A stretch of 16,908 nucleotides of DNA from Ochromonadaceae sp. CCMP2298 (taxonomy: Eukaryota; Sar; Synurophyceae; Ochromonadales; Ochromonadaceae), in contig MU633936.1 in NCBI GenBank assembly GCA_026770595.1, forward strand, positions 1-16,908, given 5' to 3'. This document shows positions 8,796-16,798 of the stretch, one piece after another (the first letter of the stretch is position 1; every line of letters begins with the position of its first letter). Made by a program: the position numbers and the translations under genes. The notes under the pieces were generated by a model, which was not told the DNA's origin, made no database searches, and saw nothing but the letters and a program-made list of their open reading frames with translations.

Positions 8796-10675
8796 ATGGC
8801 GTTCAGAGCTGCTTCCAGGCAACTCGCCGTTGCCTCCCGCCAGGGGATGAGGCAGGTGAGAAACTCTCCCATTGACCCGATCGCGACGAATGCTACCCGC
8901 AGTGGCAGCTGCTCTGCATGTGGAGCCCCCGCAAAAAATTGCACTCACCATTTTATTTGATTTTATTGCATGACTATTCCTTTGCGTCAATTAGGCTGCC
9001 CCCACCCTTGCCAAGAGGAGCATGGCTGGCCTCTCCGGCTCCGTGATCGAGCTCTCCAACTACCTCGAGCAGAGAATCTCGCAGAAGTCCGAGGAGTACG
9101 CCGCGGTGAGTTATTTTACAGCCACTTCTCAGAGCTTCATATAAATGTGCTGTGCAGTTTAAAATCTCACCTCGCTCTATTTTTTTCTCGATGTGTTTGC
9201 AGTCCTCCGCCTCCTTCGACGAGGTCGGCAAGGTCGTCTCCGTGGGAGATGGTATCGCACGCGTGTACGGCCTGAACAAGGTGCAGGCCGGAGAGATGAT
9301 TGTGTTCAGCTCCGGACTCCGGGGTATGGCGCTCAACCTCGAGGACTCCAACGTCGGTGTGGTGATTTTCGGTGACGACAGGTCCATCCTGGAGGGCGAC
9401 ACCGTGAAGAGGACCGGCGCCATCGTGGACGTGCCCGTGGGCCCTGAGCTCCTGGGCCGCGTGGTGGACGGTCTCGGCGAGGCCATCGACGGCAAGGGCG
9501 CTATTGTGTCCAAGCTGCGCTCCCGTGCTGAGGTGAAGGCTCCCGGCATCATTCCCCGAAAGTCCGTGCACGAGCCCATGCCCACCGGCCTTAAGGCCGT
9601 GGACGCCCTGATCCCCATCGGCCGCGGCCAGCGTGAGCTGATCATTGGCGATCGCCAGACAGGCAAGACCGCCATCGCGATCGACACCATCATCAACCAG
9701 AAGACGAAGAGCGAGAAGGACAAGCTCATGTGCATCTACGTGGGCGTGGGCCAGAAGCGCTCCACCATCGCACAGCTGGTGGGCGCGCTCGAGGAGGCCA
9801 AGGCCATCGATCACACCATCATCGTGGCCGCCACTGCCTCCGACTCCGCCCCCCTGCAGTTCCTGGCCCCCTACACTGGCTGCGCCATGGGTGAGTACTT
9901 CCGCGACAACGGCAAGCACGCCGTGATCTTCTACGACGATCTGTCCAAGCAGGCAGTCGCCTACCGCCAGATGTCTCTGCTGCTGCGCCGCCCCCCTGGG
10001 CGTGAGGCCTACCCCGGTGATGTGTTCTACCTGCACTCCCGCCTGCTCGAGCGCGCCGCCAAGATGGGTGACGCCCTGGGCGCCGGCTCGCTCACCGCCC
10101 TGCCCGTGATCGAGACCCAGGCTGGTGATGTGTCCGCCTACATCCCCACCAACGTGATCTCCATCACTGACGGCCAGATCTTCCTGGAGTCCGAGCTGTT
10201 CTACCAGGGCCAGCGCCCCGCCATCTCCGTGGGTCTCTCCGTGTCTCGCGTGGGGTCCGCCGCGCAGGTGAAGGCCATGAAGCAGGTGGCCGGCACCATG
10301 AAGCTGGAGCTCGCCCAGTACCGTGAGGTGGCCGCATTCGCCAAGTTCGGCTCCGACCTCGACCCCGCCACGCAGAAGCAGCTGAACCGCGGCGTGCGTC
10401 TGTACGAGTTGCTGAAGCAGGGCCAGTACCAGCCCATGGAGATGGAGGACATCGTGGTGACCCTCTTCGTCGGAGTCAAGGGATACGCCGACAGAGTGGA
10501 GGTCTCGCAGGTGTCTGACTTCGCCAAGAAGTGGCTGGAGCACATCAAGACCTCCCACAAGGCGGCCACCATCGACGCCATCGTGAACGCCAAGTACACC
10601 ATCACCCCGGAGATCGAGACGAAGATGAAGGCCCTCGCCGAGGACTTCACCACCGCATACAACGCATCCGCCTAA
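8796..10675 (+). CDS. ATP1: Mitochondrial F1F0 ATP synthase subunit alpha (three exons)
   Basis: Exons 8796-8855, 8995-9105 and 9203-10675, joined by phase-0 GT-AG introns of 139 and 97 bp, give 547 aa, normal for a nuclear-encoded alpha subunit. Exon 1 and the start of exon 2 encode an Arg/Ser/Ala-rich mitochondrial presequence without acidic residues, ending near KRSMAG. The mature part has the nucleotide-binding P-loop GDRQTGKT at 206-213 and the C-terminal signature region with [10 protein letters not shown], which includes the arginine-finger Arg (about 406). The subunit forms the alpha3beta3 catalytic head in the matrix and carries the non-catalytic nucleotide sites. Codon use is extremely C/G-ended, as in highly expressed genes. 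One oddity is Ser399, where most family members have Asn in PAINVG. The start is the only ATG preceding a targeting-like peptide. Confidence 0.97.
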
Positions 10676-11156
10676 GTATACCCCCCTCAATACAACAAAG
10701 GCCTGATAGGTGTCAGCGGGGATTTCGTCAGTAGTAGACTTGCTTCCCTCACTGATCATTCATCTGGTTTCTAAATAAGGCTTCGATCTAAAAGCAGGTT
10801 TTTTATTAGTGGGTATTACCATATACGGAAAAATCAAAGAATAACAGGATAATACCACAGGTTGGATGGGAGGGAGCCGGAACTACTGGTGCACTCTTGC
10901 AGAACTGCACTCCTGTTTGTAACTTCTGGCACCCTCCACGCACGAAGAACAGCAGGCATCATGCAGGTAGGCTGCTGATGAAAGAGAGAAAATGAGTGCG
11001 ATCGATGCCGAGACACGGAGATGCTCATATGCTGAGATAGTATAGTAGTATTGCCATAGTGTCGTATCATCGTATTGTCGCAATGGCACAAAGTTGGAGT
11101 TCCAATCGAAACTCCGGAATACCACAGTACCAGTCTGCTGGGGCGTGTTTAGATGT
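10676..11156. other. Convergent intergenic region between ATP1 and the kinase gene
   Basis: A 481-bp spacer between the 3' ends of ATP1 (+) and the kinase gene (-). No supported gene lies here. A TAAATAA word near 10771 could serve ATP1. TTTATT at 10802-10807 (AATAAA on the minus strand) could serve the kinase gene but is about 350 nt from its stop. Confidence 0.5.
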
Positions 11157-13546
11157 TTAGTGGACCCCAGTCGATCTCTTCTTGGACTTTTGCTCGCGCG
11201 GGGGGTCGCGGGGGGAGGGGGGCGGCGCCTCTCTTGGCATGTAGCTCCTGAAGCTCTCCCCTACATGCAGGAAGCTGGCGAATGCTGCGTTCTGCTCCGA
11301 GGAGAGCAGGAGCTCGTCTTCGTCGTACAGACATGCGTCCTCGACGGAGGGGGTGCGCGGGCCTAGGGTCTGCCCCATGACCAGCATGTTGGCCACGTCC
11401 TCGAAGGTGTCCCGCATGAATCGCTTGCCCGGCTTGAAGCGGGGCTCGTACCCGCCCTTCTGCAGGTGCTCCCAGTCGGCTACGCCGTTGACCTTCATCC
11501 AGCTGTGCGTGCGCAGGGCGTTGACGTCACGCACGCCGAGGCGGTGCGAGGGGCGGATGTCGAACATACCGCGTAGGAAGCCGACGCACTCGGCGGAGAT
11601 CTAGTGTGGGTGGGGTGGGGAGGGAGAAAGGGAGGTACAGGTTAGGCTTATGGGCGATCATGCAGTACACACAGTACATGCAGTACATACAGCACATGCA
11701 GCACAAACGACATACACAGCAAACTGTCTTCTTACCTTGCCCAGCCAGGCATTGCTCGGCGGCACGTGCACGCGCAGGTCGTGGGGCAGGAAGGTATCTT
11801 CGTCCACAGCCCAATGGTCCCCAGGGGGCGCGCGGATGGGGTGGAATCTCAGGAACCCCATTAGGTCTTCAGTCTCCAGGCTAGAGCTGGGGCTGGGGCT
11901 CTGGCTCTGACTCTGGGAAGTGCGCGGGGAGATGAGAGGGCTACCCCCGCACACGGTGCTGCGGCTGGAGCCGTGCTGGTTGGGTCGCGGGGGGCTGAGC
12001 GCTGGCAGAGAGTCGTCCTCTCCCTTGGCAGAGAGCTTGGGTGTGGAGCATGAAAGCGGGATGCCGGGCTTGTTCTTCACCATTCTGGGCGGGGACCCTG
12101 GGATGCTAGTGCCCGACATCTGCGGAAGCGAAACTGACTTGGGGATGGTGACGCCCTCCTCGTCGTAGCCGATGCCCTTGTCCCCGGCGATACCTCCGGC
12201 CGCAGCCCCAGCCCCCCACTGGCGGCCTGACCCTTCCCCCGCCTCTACAGTGTTCTCGACGTCGGTGCCTTGGCGCGAGGACCCACGGGAGCTGCAGCGG
12301 CTGTTGTTGAACTTGAGCAGGGCGTCAGTATTGGAGAGCGTCTGCTGTGTGTGCGCGCCGGTGTAGTTCACGGAGGAGCAGAAGTTCCCCTGGCTCTGCG
12401 CAGGGCTGTCGAAGCTGCCACGGTCGCCGCGGTTGAGGTCGCCACTATCGGAGGAGCCGAGGTTTGGGAAGAAGAGATGCTCGGTACCGGCACCAGACCC
12501 GCTCTGGCTGTGGCTGCTGCCGGGCCGGGAGCCAGGTCTGCTGGGGGACAGGGGCACGGCAGGCAGGGCGGAGGGCGGGGCGCGGTGTCCCTCTTCCTTG
12601 ACCTTGTGCTTGAGCTGCTTGCGCTTGAGGCTGAGGGCCTTCTCGAGGTACTGGATGAACTGGATGGAGCAGTGCTTCTCGAAGGGGCGCTTGCCGTAGA
12701 GCAGCTCGTAGGCCACCACCGCCAGGCTCCAGTAGTCGGACTCGGGCCCATGCGTGTGCGTCTTGCAGAAGACCTCGGGCGCGAGGTATTGCTTCGTGCC
12801 ACTGGCTAGGTTCGAGGTGAGAGGCTTGGGCGAGTCGCTGTCTTCCGAGGTCTGTATGTCTTGCACATGCGCCACTCCGAAGTCAGCCAGGTGGGGGTAG
12901 CCTCGCTCGTCCAGAATGATGTTCTCTGTGCGATGTGGACAGTGGGGGGTGGGGGTCGGGAGGCAGGGGGTGTTAGGAGTGCTATAGAACATCCGAAGAA
13001 ACCGACCTGTAATGCGGCCAAGAGTTAATTACCTGGTTTGATGTCTCTGTGGATCATGTTGCGGGAGTGGATGTGCTCCAGGGCTGAGCTGATGCAGGCC
13101 ACGTAGAAGGCCACGTCCTTCTCCTCGAACACCACCTTCCTGCGCAGGTAGTAGCGCAGGTCTCCACCCGTCACCAGGTCCAGCACGAAATAGCAGTTGC
13201 GGCGGTCGCTGTATGCGAGGTGGAGAGAGACGATGAAGGCGTGCTCCTCCACGCGCTTGAGGGCGTTCAGTTCGCCGGTGATCATGGACAGACCGCTCTT
13301 GTGCTTCATCAAATCATACTACAGAAAGAGAAATTAATAAGGAACAGTTGTGCTTGTCAATTGATGCTTCTCTCTCACCTTATTAATCTCCTTCACGGCA
13401 TACCACTTGCCGGTCTGCAGGAGGGTTGCAGCCAGCACCTTGCCGAAGCCGCCCTCTCCGATCAATCCTTGAACGACGAACATGTCCTTTTGGTTGTTGA
13501 ATAGTTTGTAGATTTTTTCTGTGTGTGTGGAGGACGAACAGCCCAT
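11157..13546 (-). CDS. AGC-type Ser/Thr protein kinase, YANK/STK32-like (four exons)
   Basis: Exons 13546-13379, 13318-13033, 12925-11736 and 11600-11157, with introns of 60, 107 and 135 bp, give 695 aa. All joins keep frame; intron 2 splits the Glu codon of HRDIKPEN. The N-terminus MGCSSS matches myristoylation at Gly2 plus palmitoylation at Cys3, implying membrane attachment. Kinase landmarks: Gly loop GEGGFGKV (30-37), Lys52, Glu72, HRD 146-148, DFG 166-168, APE 200-202 and SDYWSLAV (214-221), so an active kinase is expected. GGDLRYYLRR and the C-terminal WEHLQKGG/RFKPGKRF segment resemble STK32/YANK-type AGC kinases. A Ser/Pro/Gly-rich insert of about 240 aa (about 265-505) splits the C-lobe before FHPIRAPPGDHW. 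A FASF word near the C-terminus may be an AGC hydrophobic motif. The exact subfamily is uncertain and substrates are unknown. Upstream is a GTAACTTAC site. Confidence 0.88.
11662..11705. repeat. 18-bp imperfect tandem repeat inside kinase intron 3
   Basis: Units at 11662-11679, 11680-11697 and a partial unit at 11698-11705 alternate GCAGTACA/CAGTACAT and GCAGCACA variants. The repeat lies wholly within the 135-bp third intron (11601-11735), so it does not alter the protein. Confidence 0.7.
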
Positions 13547-13671
13547 TTACTGCATCGGAGAAGAACAGTCAACCACAGATGGATCGGCAGATCGATCAAT
13601 TTTATGCAGATGGATCTGCAGCCTCGCATCTCGCCGAACTGGGGTCTCATCGCTGCACACCACACTCTTCT

Positions 13672-13785
13672 TTTATGGCATTCCAAGAGGTGAGGCCAGA
13701 GGCCAAGACCAAGCCTGCGACCCTGCCAGACCTGGGGTTTATGGCCCCAAGAGGTCAGGCCCAGCAGCCAAGACCCCAGGGCTAA
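13672..13785 (+). repeat. Imperfect direct duplication, 66-bp spacing
   Basis: TTTATGGC at 13672 and 13738 each begins a block running through CCAAGAGGT and AGGCC to GCCAAGACC. Similarity holds for about 42 bases with small indels, then fades. Confidence 0.55.
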
Positions 13786-13796
13786 AAAGTCAGGAC

Positions 13797-13805
13797 GTAA
13801 CTTAC
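13797..13805. promoter_or_regulatory. GTAACTTAC site upstream of the kinase gene
   Basis: The near-palindrome lies about 250 bases upstream of the kinase ATG (13546) and shares its core with three other upstream sites in the window. Function is inferred. Confidence 0.35.
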
Positions 13806-13943
13806 ATTCAAGGCGTAAATACGTACGTACTTTATGTTGGCGGTGAAAATAGATATTTCTCGAGGTAACAGCGCATACACGTGAAACAAAAATTCTTCCT
13901 CACATATTTCCCCTCCCCCCAAAATTCTTTCTGTGGGTCAGTT

Positions 13944-14075
13944 CAGGAGTTTAGTTGAGAGTACTACCATATCTTCCACAAGGCCACTGTAAAGCTTCAA
14001 AATTTCACACAGGAGTTGAGTTGAGAGTACTACTATAGCTTCCACAAGGCCACTGTAAAGCTTCAGAATTTCACA
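13944..14075 (+). repeat. 66-bp tandem duplication
   Basis: Units 13944-14009 and 14010-14075 differ at only four positions (unit positions 9, 25, 29 and 57), so the duplication is recent or maintained. It lies 56 bp before the small ORF at 14132 and may sit in its promoter or 5' UTR. Confidence 0.93.
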
Positions 14076-14131
14076 CATTTCAATTCGCGCATGCCCGTAA
14101 CGCTATACAAACGAGCCAGACAAACGTGTGC

Positions 14132-14488
14132 ATGAAACAGTGGGAGGCTACTTTCGACGCGCTCAACAAAATCCACCTTCCGAAATTGGTAATGGTCTCA
14201 ATCGACCGCTTCCCTGGCGATGGCGGTGGTCCCGTGGAGCACCTAGAGTCCATCATGATTGCGTTTGAATCCATGAAGGCCCAGGGGCTCCCTGTCGTGA
14301 TAATCAACGGCGGGGGTCAACTGCTCCACAATTTTCAAGGCGAAAACGCAGTCGAGTTCGCCGAGGTGATGGGTGTTCTCTCCTTTGATGCGGTTATCTA
14401 CATCTCCGACGCTGCTGGCCGTGTCGACGTGACCGGACCTGGTGCAGCTGCCCTGAGCGCCGCAATGGGGTCAACAACTCAGGCGTGA
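14132..14488 (+). CDS. Unrecognised 118-aa protein or fragment
   Basis: The ATG at 14132 opens 118 aa ending at TGA. The protein looks genuine: balanced composition, alternating hydrophobic stretches suggestive of an alpha/beta fold (KLVMVSIDRF, LPVVIINGGGQ, FDAVIYISDAAGRVD) and a GC-third bias like neighbouring genes. VVIINGGG followed by an AVIYISD strand faintly recalls amino-acid-kinase-type nucleotide folds, but I cannot claim homology and 118 aa is too short for a full domain of that kind. It could be a complete small protein, a truncated remnant, or one exon of a longer gene; no convincing continuation was found in the next 880 bp. It follows the 66-bp tandem duplication. Confidence 0.45.
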   Translation: MKQWEATFDALNKIHLPKLVMVSIDRFPGDGGGPVEHLESIMIAFESMKAQGLPVVIINGGGQLLHNFQGENAVEFAEVMGVLSFDAVIYISDAAGRVDVTGPGAAALSAAMGSTTQA

Positions 14489-15374
14489 GGTAGTCGGGTC
14501 TTCCACATGCGTGAGTTAAGCACGAAATCACGCGGACTGAGTGTAAAGTCCACCTGCCTGTCCAGCTGGCGGTAGTTATGCGTTAGTCCAACATTGAAAA
14601 TACACTCTCACTTATCTGGACTAGCCAGAGAGCGAACAGTTTTCAGGTCCAGGATATAACGAGCGTGAAGCGCAGGTCACAGTCAAAAGCACACAGTCAA
14701 TAGCACACAGTCAATAGCACAGTCAATATGTCAATATCTTAATCAACGAAACGAAGCAAAAATGATCGACCTGTGCACTTACACTTCAATGGTATTCCAA
14801 ATTGTTTCTGAACACCATCACGTGGGAACGACAGGGAATAGTCTATCCCGTATCTTTATCGCACGTGAAATCGAGTACATCCAACCTCGACCGCACCTCG
14901 CACCCGTACCCTCCCCCCGCAGGGATAGACGCACGAACCGTGGCACGATCACGTTGAAAGGTGGACTTATGCAGAAAATATCTCTCGATGCAGTTAGGTA
15001 GATCTCTGTCTTTAAGGAAGATCTATAAATGTTTGACTGTCTGTAGTTGCAGTAGTTTACATATCAATTACTGGACTCTCAATGGAGAGAATTCCGATGG
15101 AGAGCCGCTGTCGAGAATCAAAAGCACCTAACAAGAAAATGAATGCTTCTGCTGTTGATGCTGCTCTGCTGCGCTCTGCTGCGGCCTCGCTGTTGCTATG
15201 GTTTTGCCATACTGTTATTATGCTGTTGCTCCTCCTCTGCTCTTGCTGATGCGCTCCTCTGCTGCTACTCCGCTGCATCCGCTGTACGGACATATGTTAT
15301 TTTTGAAAATACAGGGGTTGAATTTTCCACTTTGCGTTTGACAGCTATCAGCTAGCCCCCGACTGACCCCCACT
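14489..15374. other. Intergenic region with short tandem repeats and a CTG-rich tract
   Basis: Between the small ORF and the stop of the four-span membrane gene. It has a 14-bp repeat array (14678-14735) and a CTG/CTC-rich low-complexity tract (about 15145-15290), which creates spurious Leu/Cys-rich reading frames. A 79-aa frame at 14762-15001 has no recognisable features. No supported gene. Confidence 0.55.
14678..14735 (+). repeat. 14-bp tandem repeat (CACAGTCAATAGCA)
   Basis: Units at 14678-14691 (one mismatch), 14692-14705 and 14706-14719 are followed by shortened AGTCAATA/GTCAATA remnants to about 14735. It lies in non-coding sequence. Confidence 0.85.
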
Positions 15375-15932
15375 CTACTGGACCGAGTAGGGATTCTTCC
15401 GCCTCCGCTGGAAGAGCTCGAAGTACCCCAGACCCACAACTACGGTCGTTATCAGAGCCGATCCGCACCAAATGTAGTACGACGTATCATACGTGAGAGA
15501 GTCTGCGTCTGGAGCGGGGTACTCGCGGTTGATCCCGTCGTCGTCGTAGTACTGATTCTTGAAGTACAAGAACAGCACCGCTGTCATGATTGCGAACGTC
15601 AACTGGCACGCGTTGCCGCTAACAGCGACGAAAGTCTGGTACGAAGAGAAGGCCCGGAAAGGGACAAGATAGAGCATCGTCGCCACAATCCCGAAGATTA
15701 CGGTGACCACGGCAGAAACTTGTACGGACTTTAAGTATCCGCAAACCAGCTCGCTCATCATTGATGGGCAGACCGTGTGGTAAGGATTCCCACCATTATC
15801 CTGCGTCGTAAATGCGCCAATGTCGCCGGTGCCTTTAACGTGCATCCACCAGACGGTGGATACGGCGATAATATTGAGAGCCACCGTCAAGGCCGAGCCC
15901 GTGGCGTACAGGGTCAATTTTTCGCTCTCCAT
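15375..15932 (-). CDS. Four-transmembrane (claudin/tetraspan-like) membrane protein
   Basis: ATG at 15932 (A at -3, G at +4) gives 185 aa ending TAG. The open frame continues upstream without an ATG into a pyrimidine-rich stretch that looks like a 3' splice region, so a 5'-UTR intron is possible. Four hydrophobic segments are visible at about 9-29, 70-92, 99-123 and 152-173. The first loop carries WWM (28-30) and two cysteines (Cys55, Cys64), a W...C...C spacing reminiscent of claudin/PMP22-type four-span proteins. The second outer loop is acidic with many Tyr/Asp residues, and the C-terminus is short and basic (QRRRKN), consistent with a cytosolic tail. The topology is well supported; family membership and function are not. 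A GTAAGTTAC site lies about 150 bp upstream. Confidence 0.7.
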   Translation of the reverse strand: MESEKLTLYATGSALTVALNIIAVSTVWWMHVKGTGDIGAFTTQDNGGNPYHTVCPSMMSELVCGYLKSVQVSAVVTVIFGIVATMLYLVPFRAFSSYQTFVAVSGNACQLTFAIMTAVLFLYFKNQYYDDDGINREYPAPDADSLTYDTSYYIWCGSALITTVVVGLGYFELFQRRRKNPYSVQ

Positions 15933-16084
15933 GATGACCGCAGCCTCAAGAATCTTTGCAGGGCGGAAAGATGTAGTGGGGGAGGGGGGTGAGATCAAAT
16001 ATGCCAGCAGAGTCACTCATTTGATCGCAGCAGATCCAAGCGTGTTTGGAATTCTGTTCCCAAAAGTCTCATGTGGAGCATACT

Positions 16085-16093
16085 GTAAGTTAC
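16085..16093. promoter_or_regulatory. GTAAGTTAC site upstream of the four-span protein gene
   Basis: The near-palindrome lies about 153 bases upstream of the ATG at 15932 and is followed at once by TGTAACTTA (16094-16102), a near-copy in the other orientation. The core is shared with three other upstream sites in the window. Confidence 0.38.
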
Positions 16094-16119
16094 TGTAACT
16101 TAGGGTTGCAGTTAAAATT

Positions 16120-16174
16120 CGGTTTAAATTCGGTTTCAGTACGGTTTCAATACGGTTTCAATACGGTTTCAATA
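16120..16174 (+). repeat. Five 11-bp tandem units (CGGTTTCAATA)
   Basis: Units start at 16120, 16131, 16142, 16153 and 16164. The last three are identical; the first two are degenerate. A period of 11 is close to one DNA helical turn, so the repeated CGG faces the same side of the helix. Confidence 0.92.
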
Positions 16175-16201
16175 CGGACCTTAAAATGTTAATTTTTCCC
16201 T

Positions 16202-16252
16202 CATTCATTTCGCCACTGCATTCATTTCGCCACTGCATTCATTTCGCCACTG
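16202..16252 (+). repeat. Three perfect 17-bp tandem units (CATTCATTTCGCCACTG)
   Basis: Units 16202-16218, 16219-16235 and 16236-16252 are identical, indicating recent expansion. It lies 28 bp after the 11-bp array. Confidence 0.95.
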
Positions 16253-16576
16253 TCGAACAGTGCAAGTTCACCACTCTCCGGGAGCACCGATCACATACAA
16301 ACCTTCGCTGTCAGACATCCATCGCCCCTTTGGATTACGGAGCGTCGAACTACCAACTCTCCCTGGATCAACTATCAGCTCCAGGCCCCCCGCGATCATC
16401 TGCGGCGGAGCGCGGCTCCAACATCTTGGAGCAGGCTTCCTCATTCCGCGTGACAGCTTGGCCACAGCATTGTCCTCTCCGCTTTTCTCTCGGCAGTTCG
16501 ACGCACCCTCGCCTCGCACGACGACAACCCCACCGAGAAGAGCTGCGCGTTAATCACTCAGTCATCTCAAGCAGCG

Positions 16577-16798
16577 ATGGGCAGGTTGATGATTTCGGGC
16601 AAGAAAGGCTACTACCGTCCCCGCAAGCCTCCCACGGGCCAATTCGGCCGGCACTACAAAGCGGTAAATCCCTGCGGAAAGAAGAAACCCGTAACGAACA
16701 CAGGTGGACAGACCGCGGAGGCGGGCGGGGGAGACGCAGGCGGCGCGGAGGCGGGCGGGGGAGACGCTGGCGGTGCGGGGGAGGTGGAGGAGCAATAA
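16577..16798 (+). CDS. Doubtful 73-aa Gly/Ala-rich hypothetical protein
   Basis: ATG at 16577 in good context (GCAGCGATGG) opens 73 aa. The first 45 residues are basic (GKKGYYRPRKPPTGQFGRHYK); the rest is a 10-aa repeat (AEAGGGDAGG) encoded by a 30-bp minisatellite and ending in an acidic GEVEEQ. The GC-rich repeat also opens frames on the other strand (Arg/Pro-rich), so coding status is uncertain. It may be one exon of a gene that continues past the window. No homology recognised. Confidence 0.3.
   Translation: MGRLMISGKKGYYRPRKPPTGQFGRHYKAVNPCGKKKPVTNTGGQTAEAGGGDAGGAEAGGGDAGGAGEVEEQ
16715..16774 (+). repeat. 30-bp GC-rich minisatellite, two units
   Basis: Units at 16715-16744 and 16745-16774 share GCGGAGGCGGGCGGGGGAGA. 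The GGCGGGGGAGACGC word recurs at 16895-16908, the window's last bases. It is preceded in both places by ACAGGTGGACAG (about 16700 and 16871), showing a larger repeat that runs off the right edge. Confidence 0.8.

Larger units (their letters stand above)
13547..14131. other. Intergenic region with two 66-bp-period duplications
   Basis: A 585-bp spacer between the kinase start (leftward) and a small rightward ORF, so a likely divergent promoter. It contains an imperfect duplication (13672 to about 13785), a GTAACTTAC site (13797-13805), CACGTG at about 13877, and a near-perfect tandem duplication (13944-14075). No convincing coding sequence. Confidence 0.6.
15933..16576. other. Repeat-rich intergenic region
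   Basis: Between the leftward membrane-protein start and a doubtful rightward ORF. It holds GTAAGTTAC (16085-16093) with an overlapping-style second TGTAACTTA (16094-16102), an 11-bp tandem array (16120-16174) and a perfect 17-bp triplication (16202-16252). Reading frames at 16260-16553 (+) and 16268-16519 (-) overlap on opposite strands and neither is convincing. Confidence 0.5.

Noticed and set aside
9167-10759. A 530-aa open frame antisense to ATP1
   Set aside because: It is rich in Gly, His, Leu, Val and Asp and mirrors the strongly C/G-ended codons of ATP1, which remove antisense stops. It has no domain and spans the ATP1 intron boundary.
12270-12809. A 179-aa plus-strand frame opposite the kinase insert
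   Set aside because: Ala/Val/Glu-rich mirror of the Ser/Pro-rich insert; the kinase frame on the other strand is continuous with conserved motifs.
14762-15001. A 79-aa plus-strand frame
   Set aside because: Weak GC-third bias, no recognisable features, and placement in a repeat-containing spacer.
15143-15355. A Leu/Cys-rich 70-aa frame that looks like membrane segments
   Set aside because: It is produced by a CTG/CTC-rich low-complexity tract and has no ATG start at its beginning.
16120-16252. CRISPR-like array
   Set aside because: The repeats are contiguous with no unique spacers and too short; these are ordinary tandem repeats in a eukaryotic spacer.
16268-16519. Overlapping frames of 83 aa (-) and 97 aa (+)
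   Set aside because: Neither has a recognisable domain, they conflict with each other, and the plus frame opens with GTG. An exon of an off-window gene cannot be excluded.
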